A stretch of 64,000 nt of DNA from DASQPR01 sp963831705 (GCA_963831705.1 CAWHRE010000005.1:372001-436000), one strand, 5' to 3'. Shown: positions 1 to 8,192, numbered from the stretch's first letter. Numbers and translations: made by a program. The notes: a model not told the origin generated them from the sequence alone.

Positions 1-975
1 ACCGGCCCGGACGTGATCAAGACGGTGACCGGCGAGGACGTCGGCATGGAGGAGCTCGGTGGCGCCCGTACGCACAACACCAAGTCCGGCAACGCGCACT
101 ATCTGGCCACGGACGAGGACGACGCGTTCGAGTACGTGAAGGCGCTGCTCTCGTACCTGCCGTCCAACAATCTGGACGAGCCCGTGGTCTACGACGTCAT
201 CTCGCCGATCGACCCGACAGAGGCTGACGAAGAGCTGGACACGCTGATCCCCGACTCCGCGAACCAGCCGTACGACATGCATCGGGTGATCGAGAGCATC
301 CTCGACGACGGCGAGTTCCTCGAGGTACACCAGCTGTTCGCGCAGAACATCATCGTCGGCTTCGGTCGCGTCGAAGGCCGCCCGGTCGGCGTCGTGGCGA
401 ACCAGCCGATGCACTTCGCCGGCTGTCTCGATATCGATGCCTCTGAAAAGGCGGCTCGGTTCGTGCGTACCTGTGACGCGTTTAATGTTCCGGTCTTGAC
501 GTTCGTCGACGTGCCCGGGTTCCTTCCCGGAACCGATCAGGAGTGGGACGGCATCATCCGCCGCGGCGCCAAACTGATCTACGCGTACGCCGAGGCCACC
601 GTCCCGAAGATCACCGTGATCACGCGCAAGTCGTACGGCGGCGCGTACGACGTGATGGGCTCGAAGCACATGGGCGCGGATCTGAACTTCGCGTGGCCGA
701 CCGCACAGATCGCGGTGATGGGCGCACAGGGCGCGGTGAACATCCTGTACCGCTCGGAACTCAAGGACGCGGCCGATCCGATCGCGAAGCGGGCCGAGTT
801 GGTCGAAGAGTACGAAGACACGCTGGTCAACCCGTATGTGGCGGCCGAACGTGGCTATGTGGACTCGGTCATCGCGCCGTCGGCGACCAGGTCGCAGATC
901 GTACGCGGGCTGCGTCAGCTGCGGAACAAGCGCGACAGCCTGCCGCCGAAGAAGCACGGAAACATTCCGTTGTAG
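1..975 (+). CDS. accD5: Acyl-CoA (propionyl-CoA) carboxylase beta subunit, 3' part
   Basis: Carboxyltransferase subunit that moves CO2 from biotin to propionyl- or acetyl-CoA, giving methylmalonyl- or malonyl-CoA for lipid synthesis. The frame is open from the first base, so the N-terminal part lies outside the window. Visible crotonase-fold features are GGARTHNTKSG near the start, the glycine-rich oxyanion segment VDVPGFLPGTDQE, and KSYGGAYDVMGSKHMGADLNFAWP followed by AVMGAQGAVNILYR. The C-terminus, KKHGNIPL, is typical of actinobacterial PccB/AccD5. The epsilon subunit and Maf lie just downstream and the biotinylated alpha subunit follows at 8.7 kb, the usual actinobacterial complex. Acetyl- versus propionyl-CoA preference cannot be read with certainty; the propionyl-CoA type is more likely. 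Confidence 0.95.
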   Translation, partial: TGPDVIKTVTGEDVGMEELGGARTHNTKSGNAHYLATDEDDAFEYVKALLSYLPSNNLDEPVVYDVISPIDPTEADEELDTLIPDSANQPYDMHRVIESILDDGEFLEVHQLFAQNIIVGFGRVEGRPVGVVANQPMHFAGCLDIDASEKAARFVRTCDAFNVPVLTFVDVPGFLPGTDQEWDGIIRRGAKLIYAYAEATVPKITVITRKSYGGAYDVMGSKHMGADLNFAWPTAQIAVMGAQGAVNILYRSELKDAADPIAKRAELVEEYEDTLVNPYVAAERGYVDSVIAPSATRSQIVRGLRQLRNKRDSLPPKKHGNIPL

Positions 976-984
976 ATTGCCCGG

Positions 985-1488
985 ATGGTTTCCCCCACCG
1001 GCTACACGTGCGGCAGTTGCGGGCAGGTCCACGACGAGCTTCCGACGTCGTACCGCACCACTGCGCCCGATTACTGGTCCGACGAACTCGCCGACGACGA
1101 GCACAGCGATCTGAATGACGACCTTTGCATCATCCGCGGCGAGCACTTCTTCGTGCAGGGCAACCTACACATCCCGATCACCGACACCGGCGAGTCGTTC
1201 CATTGGGGTGTCTGGGTCTCGCTGTCGAAGGAGAACTTCGCCCGCATGATCGAGGTTTGGGAGCAGGACGGTCGCGAGTCCGAGCCTCCGTATTTCGGCT
1301 GGCTGTCCACGTCGCTACCGTACGAGCCGGGCACGCTCAGCCTGAAGACGAACGTGCACACGAACCCGGTCGGCGAGAAGCCGTGGATCGAGATCGAGCC
1401 GACCGACCATCCGCTCGCCGTCGAAGTGGCAGCCGGGATGACCAGCGCTCGCGTGCAGGAACTCGCCGAGCGGCTGATGCACGGGTAG
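985..1488 (+). CDS. DUF2199 domain protein
   Basis: A 167-residue soluble protein starting 10 bp after the carboxylase beta stop, so probably cotranscribed. It opens with a putative metal-binding Cys pair (YTCGSCGQVH). The core has ICRGEHFFVQGNLHIPI-like and FHWGVWVSLS segments and a C-terminal HPLAVEVAAGMT region, the pattern of the DUF2199 family. Family function is unknown; members are small cytosolic proteins, sometimes called immunity-like. It separates accD5 from accE, which are normally adjacent, so it is probably a lineage-specific insertion into the operon. No signal peptide or membrane segment is seen. Confidence 0.8.
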   Translation: MVSPTGYTCGSCGQVHDELPTSYRTTAPDYWSDELADDEHSDLNDDLCIIRGEHFFVQGNLHIPITDTGESFHWGVWVSLSKENFARMIEVWEQDGRESEPPYFGWLSTSLPYEPGTLSLKTNVHTNPVGEKPWIEIEPTDHPLAVEVAAGMTSARVQELAERLMHG

Positions 1489-1504
1489 CGGATATGCTCG
1501 GCTC

Positions 1505-1699
1505 ATGTCCGACCCGATGTTTCGCGTGACTCGCGGCAATCCGACACCGGAAGAGCTGGCCGCGCTGGTCGGCGTGCTTTGGACGCGTCGGCAGTCAGCG
1601 GCTGCGGCGCCACGGACGCCAATCGGCTCACGGTGGCGCGCGCCGCTGCCCGGCCCGCTGCCACAGCCTGGCCGGGGTGTGTGGTCCGGCAAGTTCTAG
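1505..1699 (+). CDS. accE: Acyl-CoA carboxylase epsilon subunit
   Basis: A 64-residue protein that matches the small epsilon subunit of actinobacterial acyl-CoA carboxylases, which stabilises the alpha-beta holoenzyme. The diagnostic N-terminal segment is FRVTRGNPTPEELAALVGVL. The middle is Ala/Pro-rich and low-complexity, and the C-terminus carries the usual Trp (VWSGKF). Position between the beta subunit and maf is the canonical order. Confidence rests on the conserved segment and gene order, because the rest of this family diverges quickly. Confidence 0.88.
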   Translation: MSDPMFRVTRGNPTPEELAALVGVLWTRRQSAAAAPRTPIGSRWRAPLPGPLPQPGRGVWSGKF

Positions 1700-1726
1700 G
1701 GGTACACGCTCGATAAGATCCCAATC

Positions 1727-2356
1727 GTGACCGACGTACCCCGCCTTGTGCTCGCTTCGCAAAGTCCGGCCCGTCTTCGGACGCTCGCCGCCGCCGGTAT
1801 CGAGGCCGAAGTGATCGTGAGCGGCGTCGACGAATCTGCGGTCGACGCGACTCGGCCGGACAAGCTGAGTGCCGTCCTGGCCCGGATGAAGGCCGAGGCG
1901 GTCGCGATGCGCCTGCGCACATCCGAGCGCTACCGCGAAAATCTTCTGATCCTCGGCTGCGATTCGGTGCTCTGGTTCGATGGCCGGATCCTCGGCAAGC
2001 CGCTCGATGCCGCCGAGGCGACCACTCGCTGGCGCGAGATGCGGGGCCGAGAGGGTGTCCTGCACACCGGCCACTGCCTGGTCGATCTGCGGACGGACCG
2101 CGCTGCGGAAATCCCCGCCGCGACCGTCGTCCGGTTCGCCGACATCTCCGACGACGAGATCGATGCGTACGTCGCGACCGGCGAACCGCTGGAAGTCGCG
2201 GGCTCTTTCACGATCGACGGAATCGGCAGCGCGTTCGTCTCGTCGATCGTCGGTGACCACGGCACCGTCGTCGGACTGTCCATGCCGGTGCTGCGACTTC
2301 TGTTGGCCGAACACGGCGTCCCGATCACCGACTTGTGGCACATCGACGCCCGATGA
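1727..2356 (+). CDS. maf: Maf-family nucleoside triphosphate pyrophosphatase
   Basis: A 209-residue Maf/HAM1-type house-cleaning pyrophosphatase that hydrolyses non-canonical or surplus dNTP/NTP to the monophosphate. Visible family motifs are LVLASQSPARLRTL at the N-terminus, VDES, the catalytic-base region LILGCDSVLWFDGRILGKP, and SFTIDGIGSAFVSSIVGDHGTVVGLSMPVL at the C-terminus. Length is normal. The GTG start puts the SQSPAR motif at the usual distance from the N-terminus. Linkage accE-maf is conserved in actinobacteria and has no known mechanistic link to the carboxylase. Confidence 0.93.
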   Translation: MTDVPRLVLASQSPARLRTLAAAGIEAEVIVSGVDESAVDATRPDKLSAVLARMKAEAVAMRLRTSERYRENLLILGCDSVLWFDGRILGKPLDAAEATTRWREMRGREGVLHTGHCLVDLRTDRAAEIPAATVVRFADISDDEIDAYVATGEPLEVAGSFTIDGIGSAFVSSIVGDHGTVVGLSMPVLRLLLAEHGVPITDLWHIDAR

Positions 2357-2511
2357 CCGGACCGCCCACTACATTTGTTCGGCAAGTCGACGTAAACGTG
2401 CGACGGCCTAGGACAAGTCCTGGTTTAACATAAACGTTCTGCTTTGTGGACGACTGACCCTATGCTTCCGCCCCAGCTTGAGTCATCGACATATCCGGAT
2501 CTGGAGGAGCG

Positions 2512-3267
2512 ATGCCAGGCTCTCTGAATGACGCCGGTTCTGTGGTCGTGGTGATCCCGACCTACAACGAGTCTTCGAATATGGAGACGATCCTCAACCG
2601 GCTGGCGGCGCTTCCGATCTCGAACCTGCGCGTCGTGATCGTCGACGACTCCTCGCCTGATGGTACGGCCGACGAGGCGGAACGAGTCGGTACGACGCTC
2701 GCCGCGTCGCGCCCGGAGTTCGTCACGGTGGTCCGGCGGACGACGAAGGACGGTCTCGGCCGGGCGTACGTCGCCGGGATGACGACGGCGCTGACGATGG
2801 ATGCCGATCTGCTGGTGCAGATGGACGCGGACCTGAGTCACCAGCCGGAGTACATCCCGCCGATGATCGAGAAGCTGCTGGACGAGGATGCCGACGTCGT
2901 GATCGGCAGCCGATACGTCCCGGGTGGGTCGCTCGCCGACGACTGGCAGCTGCACCGTCGCCTGCTCAGCGGCTGGGCGAATTTCTACGTCAACGCGATC
3001 CTGGGCCTCAAGGTCCGGGACGCGACCGCCGGTTTCAAGGTGTGGCAGGCGCCGATCCTCGACAAGATCGGGCTCGACAAGATCCGCAGCAACGGCTACA
3101 GCTTCCAGGTCGAGATGAACTACGTTTGCCAACGCCTCGGCGGCAAGATCGTCGAGTATCCGATCCATTTCCACGAGCGCGAATCCGGGTTCAGCAAGAT
3201 GAGCCTCGGCGTCAAAATCGAGAGCGCGAAGCTTCCACTGAAACTGCGCTGGTCCAAGACTCGCTGA
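2512..3267 (+). CDS. ppm1: Polyprenol monophosphomannose synthase (GT2)
   Basis: Transfers mannose from GDP-mannose to a polyprenol phosphate, supplying the lipid-linked donor for periplasmic mannosylation such as lipoglycans and O-mannosylated proteins. The 251-residue GT2 catalytic domain shows IPTYNESSNMETIL, VVIVDDSSPDGTAD, the DAD catalytic motif in LVQMDADLSHQPEYI, VIGSRYVPGG and NGYSFQVEMNY. There is no C-terminal membrane domain, so it is the single-domain type. A strong GGAGGAG ribosome site sits 5-6 bases before the ATG. The 155 bp upstream hold no other gene and presumably its promoter. Confidence 0.92.
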   Translation: MPGSLNDAGSVVVVIPTYNESSNMETILNRLAALPISNLRVVIVDDSSPDGTADEAERVGTTLAASRPEFVTVVRRTTKDGLGRAYVAGMTTALTMDADLLVQMDADLSHQPEYIPPMIEKLLDEDADVVIGSRYVPGGSLADDWQLHRRLLSGWANFYVNAILGLKVRDATAGFKVWQAPILDKIGLDKIRSNGYSFQVEMNYVCQRLGGKIVEYPIHFHERESGFSKMSLGVKIESAKLPLKLRWSKTR

Positions 3268-3297
3268 CGAGGCTGGGCGGCTGACTAGGCTGGACGC

Positions 3298-3954
3298 ATG
3301 GCTTTCAAAACGATTGGCATCTCGGACGAACTTCACGACTACGTGATCGCGCATGGCGCCACGCCGGATGAGCTGGACCAACGGCTTGCGGCCGAGACGC
3401 AATCCGCGCTCGGCGACCGCGCGGTTATGCAAATCGCGCCGGAGCAGGCACCCTTCCTGACGATTCTCACGAAGGCGCTCGGCGTGAAGTACGCCGTGGA
3501 GGTCGGGACGTTCACGGGTCGCTCGTCGATCTCGATCGCGCGCGGCCTGCCCGATGATGGCCGGCTGATCTGCTGCGACATCTCCGACGAGTACACGTCG
3601 ATCGCCCGGCGCTACTGGCACGAGGCCGGCTTGGCCGACAAGATCGAGCTGCGCATCGGGCCGGCCGCCGAAACGCTCGCCGCGATGCCAACCGAACCGC
3701 ACATCGACCTCGCGTTCATCGATGCCGACAAGACCGGCTACCCGACGTACTGGAACGAGATCGTCCCCCGTATGCGCGAGGGCGGTGTGATCCTCGTCGA
3801 CAACGTGCTGCGTGGTGGCCGGATCGTGCGCCCGCCGACCAACCCGGACGACGCGGCCATGGGCCCGTTCAACGATATGGTGGCCGCCGATACCAGGGTG
3901 CAGTCCATGATCATGCCGTTCGCCGACGGAATCACGTTCGCTCTGAAGCTTTAA
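3298..3954 (+). CDS. Class I SAM-dependent O-methyltransferase
   Basis: A 218-residue caffeoyl-CoA/catechol O-methyltransferase-type enzyme. The SAM motif is YAVEVGTFTGRSSISIARGLP. The acidic motif RLICCDISDEY and the metal-binding region IDLAFIDADKTGYPTYWNEIVPRMREGGVILVDNVLRGG follow, with a C-terminal DGITFALKL. The DAD and DN residues of the divalent-metal site are present, so the enzyme should be active. The substrate is unknown; family members act on phenolic hydroxyls. Its stop overlaps the stop of the convergent sigma-factor gene by 3 bp. Confidence 0.9.
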   Translation: MAFKTIGISDELHDYVIAHGATPDELDQRLAAETQSALGDRAVMQIAPEQAPFLTILTKALGVKYAVEVGTFTGRSSISIARGLPDDGRLICCDISDEYTSIARRYWHEAGLADKIELRIGPAAETLAAMPTEPHIDLAFIDADKTGYPTYWNEIVPRMREGGVILVDNVLRGGRIVRPPTNPDDAAMGPFNDMVAADTRVQSMIMPFADGITFALKL

Positions 3955-4808
3955 TGGGTCAGGCCGCCGAGCTTGTCGGGGTTCAGGATGAAGCGCATCG
4001 CGGCGATCCGGTCGTCTTCGATGTCGAGGTGCACCGAGCCCACGACCTGACCGTCCACCGTCGCGAGCAGCGCCAACTCCCCGTTGATCGTCGCGGTCTC
4101 GATCCGCAGGTCCTGACCCACGAGCTTCCCCAGTACGCCGAGAAGCCAACGGCCGACGTTGTCGGCGCCGACGATCGGCCGCCGAGCGGCGGTAACCTTG
4201 CCGCCGCCATCCGACCAGACGGTCACGTCCGGTGCGAGCAGCGCCATCAACGGTTCGAGTTCACCACCGGCACAGGCCTCCTGAAAGCGGGCCACGAGCG
4301 CGGCTCGCGTTGCCGGGTCGGCCGAATAGCGTGGCCGGCGCGCTTGCACATGTCCGCGGGCTCGGTGGGCCAGCTGGCGTACGGCGGCCGGATCGCGGTC
4401 GATCATCTCGGCGATTTCCGGATGCGAGTATCCGAACACATCTCCCAGCACGAAGACGGCGCGTTCCAACGGGGTGAGGCTCTCCAGCACGACCAGCATC
4501 GCGATCGAGACGGATTCCGCCATCTCCACCTCCTCGGCCACGTCGCCGTCGGCGGCCAGCAGCGGTTCCGGGAGCCACGGACCGACGTAGGTCTCGCGGC
4601 GCGCCCGAGCCGACGTCATTTCGTTGAGTGCGAGGTTCGTGACGGTCTTCACGAGATACGGCACCGGTGCCCGTACCGCCTCCGGATCGGTTGCCGACCA
4701 CCGCAGCCATGCGTCCTGCACGATGTCCTCGGCGTCCGCGACGCTGCCGGTCATCCGGTACGCGACCGAGAACAACAGGCTGCGATGGTCGGTGAAGACG
4801 TCCGTCAT
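3951..4808 (-). CDS. sigJ: ECF41-type sigma factor (SigJ-like) with SnoaL-like C-terminal domain
   Basis: A 285-residue sigma-70-like factor. Sigma-2 region: LLFSVAYRMTGSVADAEDIVQDAWLRW. Sigma-4 region: LESLTPLERAVFVLGDVFGYSHPEIAEMI. It continues into a SnoaL-like domain with the two ECF41 signatures: WSDGGGK followed by AARRP, and NPDKL close to the C-terminus. In ECF41 proteins this domain replaces a separate anti-sigma factor and tunes activity. The ATG overlaps the stop of the upstream epimerase gene (ATGA), so the two are translationally coupled. ECF41 genes are known to sit beside carboxymuconolactone decarboxylase, oxidoreductase or epimerase genes, which fits. Confidence 0.93.
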   Translation of the reverse strand: MTDVFTDHRSLLFSVAYRMTGSVADAEDIVQDAWLRWSATDPEAVRAPVPYLVKTVTNLALNEMTSARARRETYVGPWLPEPLLAADGDVAEEVEMAESVSIAMLVVLESLTPLERAVFVLGDVFGYSHPEIAEMIDRDPAAVRQLAHRARGHVQARRPRYSADPATRAALVARFQEACAGGELEPLMALLAPDVTVWSDGGGKVTAARRPIVGADNVGRWLLGVLGKLVGQDLRIETATINGELALLATVDGQVVGSVHLDIEDDRIAAMRFILNPDKLGGLTH

Positions 4809-5740
4809 GACCTCAGCGTGGCACGCTGATCATTCGCCATCTCGGCGAGTCCGGATTCCGCGTTCGGATAGTGCGGAGTCCATCCGAGTTCGGCTCTTGC
4901 TTTGTCGTTGCTCAGTCGCAGATCGGTCTTCAACATCGCGCTGAGCAGCCGCATCGGGCTCAGCACCCAGGCCGGGACGGACAGCGGCTTCGGTGTGCCG
5001 AACGCAGCGGCAACCGCGCGGACATGATCGCCGAACGCGAGAGGTCCGTCGTCGACGATGTTGTACGCCTGACCTGCCCGCCCGTGCTCGATCGCGGTCA
5101 AGACGGCGTACGCGGCGTCTTCGAGGTGTACCCAGGGCAACACGCGACCCTGTGACTTCGGGGCCGGAAGGGACCGTTTGCGCAGCGCGTCGATGATCGT
5201 CTCGGTACCTCCCGGCCCGTAGAACAGCCCGAACCGGAGACTCACACCGTCCACGTCCGGGATGCCGAACGTCAGCTCCTCCTTCGTCCGCATCGCGGCC
5301 ACATGCGCTTCGATATGTGTATCGGCCTGCCGCGGGGCGAACGGGTCGGCCTCGGTCAGGACGCCGTTGTGCGGCCCGTACCCGTACCCGAAGATCATCG
5401 ACTCGGTAATGAACCGGGACGCGCCGACGGCGGTCGTGGCCTCGACCAGATTGCGCATGCCGACCGTGCGCAGCACGTCGGTGGCGATCATGTCACGATG
5501 CCGGGCCGGCGGTCGTTTGAGCGCGGTCGCGGCGTGGATCACGATGTCGAACCTCTGCCCACGCACAGCGCTGAGCACCTGGTCACGGTCGTTGAGATCG
5601 GCTCGAAGCTGGTTTCCGCTGCCGCGTCCGATCCCAGTCACGGTGTAGCCGGCATCGGACAGCACGCGGTCGATGTGGCCGCCGAACACGCCGGTGGCCC
5701 CGGCCAGGAGTACGGCCTTCGATGAAGATGATGTCGTCAT
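4805..5740 (-). CDS. NAD-dependent epimerase/dehydratase (ECF41 partner)
   Basis: A 311-residue extended short-chain dehydrogenase with the N-terminal Rossmann motif LLAGATGVFGGHI and segments RFDIVIHAATALKRP, ESMIFGYGYGP and RFGLFYGPGGTETIIDALRK. The classic YxxxK is changed to YGYGP-type residues, so catalysis may differ from standard epimerases. The ATG at 5740 is preferred because longer reading frames run back through the transporter hairpin and permease gene. Its stop overlaps the start of the ECF41 sigma gene, making a two-gene unit. An ECF41-like TGTCACA element lies just upstream. The substrate is unknown. Confidence 0.85.
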   Translation of the reverse strand: MTTSSSSKAVLLAGATGVFGGHIDRVLSDAGYTVTGIGRGSGNQLRADLNDRDQVLSAVRGQRFDIVIHAATALKRPPARHRDMIATDVLRTVGMRNLVEATTAVGASRFITESMIFGYGYGPHNGVLTEADPFAPRQADTHIEAHVAAMRTKEELTFGIPDVDGVSLRFGLFYGPGGTETIIDALRKRSLPAPKSQGRVLPWVHLEDAAYAVLTAIEHGRAGQAYNIVDDGPLAFGDHVRAVAAAFGTPKPLSVPAWVLSPMRLLSAMLKTDLRLSNDKARAELGWTPHYPNAESGLAEMANDQRATLRS

Positions 5741-5748
5741 GCCCGGTA

Positions 5749-5775
5749 GACCGCGCAGGCCGCCCAAGTGTGACA
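5749..5775 (-). promoter_or_regulatory. Putative ECF41-dependent promoter of the epimerase-sigJ unit
   Basis: Read on the minus strand, TGTCACA (5775-5769) is followed after 15 bases by CGGTC (5753-5749), and the epimerase ATG starts 8 bases later. The published ECF41 promoter consensus is TGTCACA at -35 and CGTC at -10, so this is a near match, giving an almost leaderless transcript. It implies that the sigma factor activates its own two-gene operon. The match is by eye; the -10 is imperfect. Confidence 0.55.
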
Positions 5776-5785
5776 TGGGCGGCCT
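5757..5785 (-). terminator. Hairpin ending the padR-ABC operon
   Basis: A perfect 10-bp inverted repeat (AGGCCGCCCA / TGGGCGGCCT) with a 9-base loop lies 18 bp after the ABC permease stop. It has no T-run, so it may be a U-less terminator of the kind common in high-GC genomes. The loop itself is the TGTGACA complement of the putative ECF41 -35 element, so terminator and promoter overlap. Confidence 0.5.
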
Positions 5786-5802
5786 GAGAAATTCCTCGGA
5801 AA

Positions 5803-6555
5803 TTATCGGACGCTCTTCGCGAACGACCGCGCCGCCCACACCACCGACAGCACGGTCAGCGCGCCGAGGATGACCAGCGACTGCCATACGTGCGGGTTGC
5901 CCGGGTCACCCGCGAACAGCGCTCGGGTGCCGTCGACCGCCCATGTGAACGGGTTCCACCGGGACACCTCCTGCAGCCAGTGCGGCGCGGTGGACATCGG
6001 CAGCAGGATGCCGGAGAGCAGGAGGATCGGGATACCGACCGCGTTCAGCAGCGGTGCCAGCGCGTCTTCGCTGCGCAACTTGAGCGCCACCGCGTACGAC
6101 ACCGCGGACAGCATCATGCCAATCAGTCCGAGTAGCACGAACGCGAGGACGATGTCGCCGACCTGCCCGGAGAGGCCGAGCGGAATCGACAACACGGTGA
6201 TCAGCGCGCACTGGAACACGAGCGTCACCACATCGCGCAGCGATCGACCGAACAGCATCGCGAGACGGCTGACCGGAGTCACGCGGGTACGCTCGATCAC
6301 CCCGGCTCGCAGCTCGCTGATCAGCGCGAAGCCGACGAAGAACGTGCCGAAGATCGCGAGCTGTACGAGCACACCGGGGACGAAGATCCGGTACGCCTCG
6401 GCGTTGGGCACCCGCAGCGCGTTCTTGAGCAGCGGGCCGAAGAGGAACAGGTAATACAGCGGCTGGATGATGCCGACAATCAGCCAGACCGGATTCCGAA
6501 GGACGAGCGCGAACTGCCGCTGGAACAGCAACCAGGTGTCGCGAGCGAGTTTCAT
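5803..6555 (-). CDS. ABC-2 type transporter permease (DrrB-like)
   Basis: A 250-residue integral membrane protein of the ABC-2/DrrB family, the membrane half of a drug- or lipid-type exporter. About six hydrophobic segments are visible, including VWLIVGIIQPLYYLFLFGPL near the N-terminus and a C-terminal LVILGALTVLSVVWAARSF. The conserved motif RAGVIERTRVTPVSRLAMLFGRSLRDV precedes the central helices. It follows the ATPase gene by 9 bp in the same operon as the PadR regulator. The exported substrate cannot be deduced. Confidence 0.9.
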   Translation of the reverse strand: MKLARDTWLLFQRQFALVLRNPVWLIVGIIQPLYYLFLFGPLLKNALRVPNAEAYRIFVPGVLVQLAIFGTFFVGFALISELRAGVIERTRVTPVSRLAMLFGRSLRDVVTLVFQCALITVLSIPLGLSGQVGDIVLAFVLLGLIGMMLSAVSYAVALKLRSEDALAPLLNAVGIPILLLSGILLPMSTAPHWLQEVSRWNPFTWAVDGTRALFAGDPGNPHVWQSLVILGALTVLSVVWAARSFAKSVR

Positions 6556-6564
6556 CGTGGCCTC

Positions 6565-7509
6565 TCAGGACTCTCGGAGGGATCGGCCGGTCTTGGCCAG
6601 GAAGACATCGTCGAGGCTCGGGCGATGCAGCTCGATCGAGTGAAGTTCGGCGCCGGATCCGTCGAGCGCGCGAAGCATCAGCGGAATGGCGGTCGCGCCC
6701 TCGTCGACGTAGAGCTTGAGGCCGCCTTCGACGGATTCGAGCCGGTGGACGTAGCGCTCGACCTTCAGTCGCGCCTCGGCGGTCTCGATCGCCCCGATCA
6801 GCCCGAGCGTCACGATGTCGCCCGAGATGGACTGCTTGAGCGACTCGGGCGTACCTTCGGCCACGATCTCGCCACCATCCATGATGGAGATCCGGTCGCA
6901 GAGCGCATCCGCCTCTTCCAGGTAATGCGTGGTGAGGAAGACAGTGGTGCCTTCATCGCGAAGGCGGCGTACCTCGTCCCACATGTGCGCACGCGACTGC
7001 GGATCGAGGCCGGTGGTCGGCTCGTCGAGGAAGACGATGCTCGGCTCGTGGATGATGCCGAGCGCGATGTCGACGCGGCGGCGCTGGCCGCCCGAGTAGG
7101 TCTTGCACTTGCGGTCGCCGAACTCGGTCAGCTGAAATGCGTCCAGCGCCTTCGTGGCCCGCCGCTGCGCCTCGGCTTTGCCGATCCCGTACAGCCGAGC
7201 CTGCAGCACCAGTTCCTCGCGTGCGCTGACCTCGTCCCACGTGCTGCCGCCCTGGGCCACGTACCCGATCCGGCGGCGCACCTCGCCCGGATCTTTACGC
7301 AGGTCGGCGCCCGCAATCATGGCGTCGCCGCCGTCCGGCTCGATCAGCGTCGCGAGCATGCGCAGCGTGGTGGTCTTGCCGGCTCCGTTGGGGCCGAGGA
7401 ACCCAAAGATCTCACCTTCGGTCACGGTCAGATCGACGCCCCGGACCGCTTCGACCGCACCCTTGCGCGTCTTGAAGGACTTTCTGAGCGCGGTGGTTTC
7501 AATGATCAC
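6565..7509 (-). CDS. ABC transporter ATP-binding protein (DrrA-like)
   Basis: The nucleotide-binding subunit of the exporter, about 314 residues. Motifs in order: Walker A GPNGAGKTTT, Q-loop YVAQGGSTW, signature YSGGQRRRVDIALG, Walker B IVFLDEPTTGLDP and switch His in LTTHYLEEAD. A DrrA-type C-terminal extension ends in LHRPSLDDVFLAKTGRSL. An AGGAGG ribosome site at 7519-7524 is 8-9 bases from the GTG at 7509 but abuts the GTG at 7518, so 7509 is the better start. The PadR gene lies 65 bp upstream on the same strand, and the permease follows directly. Confidence 0.94.
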   Translation of the reverse strand: MIIETTALRKSFKTRKGAVEAVRGVDLTVTEGEIFGFLGPNGAGKTTTLRMLATLIEPDGGDAMIAGADLRKDPGEVRRRIGYVAQGGSTWDEVSAREELVLQARLYGIGKAEAQRRATKALDAFQLTEFGDRKCKTYSGGQRRRVDIALGIIHEPSIVFLDEPTTGLDPQSRAHMWDEVRRLRDEGTTVFLTTHYLEEADALCDRISIMDGGEIVAEGTPESLKQSISGDIVTLGLIGAIETAEARLKVERYVHRLESVEGGLKLYVDEGATAIPLMLRALDGSGAELHSIELHRPSLDDVFLAKTGRSLRES

Positions 7510-7561
7510 CGGACACACCTCCTGGTTTCGACGCCAGGCTAACGCGATATGTCGCGAGCGG

Positions 7562-7582
7562 TCAAGTTTGATTATTACTTGA
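7562..7582. promoter_or_regulatory. AT-rich palindrome, candidate PadR operator
   Basis: TCAAGT and ACTTGA arms surround a 9-base AT-rich spacer, across the padR stop codon and about 55 bp before the exporter ATPase start. AT-rich dyads are typical PadR targets, and this one stands out in GC-rich surroundings. It could let PadR control the transporter separately from itself. No half-site match to a characterised PadR operator was established. Confidence 0.35.
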
Positions 7583-8177
7583 TTTCACCGACCGCGGAGT
7601 GTCCCGGGAACGGCGCCATCGTCTCAGGGAAGTACGACGTTCCTGCTTCGATCTCGCCCGCAATGCGCTCGCACCAGGGAATCTCCGCCTCCATCAAGAC
7701 AATCGACCGTTCCAGCATCCAACCGACGTGAGTCGGCTTGGCCGTACGCATCCAGTCGCTGTCGACGGCGGCGCGAAGACGATCGGCGTTCGCTCGCAGC
7801 ATCCGAGCACGGTTGCGCAGCGCCGCCGTCGCCTCCTCACGCGGAAGGGCGGGCAAGAACGCGACCGCCGCCTGGAACGGGTCGAGCGACTGCGCGTACT
7901 CCCACCAGTACTTCCGCAACAGATCCTGGAACTCCGAGTCACCTTTGGGCGTCGTCCGGTACGTCGTCCGCGCTGGGCGGGAGCCGACCTGCTCGGTAGC
8001 GACCTCGTCCAGCAGGCCTTCTTCGGCAAGCTTCTTGAGCGCGTGATAAATCGATCCGGGCGCGACACTGGCCCACTGGTCTGCTTCCCAGCTCAGTAGC
8101 TCTCGTCTCACGTCATATCCATGGACGGGTTGCATCCATCTGACTAGTCCCAAGATCATCATTCTCGTCGTTGACAC
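7575..8177 (-). CDS. PadR-family transcriptional regulator
   Basis: A 200-residue repressor. The N-terminal winged helix covers about residues 8-85: ILGLVRWMQPVHGYDVRRELLSW, then APGSIYHALKKLAEEGLLDEV and a TTYRTTPKGDSEFQDLL wing. The C-terminal helical dimerisation domain (Vir_act_alpha_C type) has repeated RARMLRANADRLRAAV and HVGWMLERSIVLMEAEIPWCERI helices. PadR proteins usually repress a neighbouring efflux pump until ligand binds, and an ABC exporter follows in the same direction. A GTG start at 8177 is used; an ATG five codons later is possible. Confidence 0.9.
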   Translation of the reverse strand: MSTTRMMILGLVRWMQPVHGYDVRRELLSWEADQWASVAPGSIYHALKKLAEEGLLDEVATEQVGSRPARTTYRTTPKGDSEFQDLLRKYWWEYAQSLDPFQAAVAFLPALPREEATAALRNRARMLRANADRLRAAVDSDWMRTAKPTHVGWMLERSIVLMEAEIPWCERIAGEIEAGTSYFPETMAPFPGHSAVGEIK

Positions 8178-8192
8178 GTCTTTAGCTTATTT

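Noticed and set aside
2425..4149. 574-residue minus-strand open frame
   Set aside because: Low-complexity Arg/Asp-rich shadow opposite the mannose synthase and methyltransferase genes, both of which have clear families.
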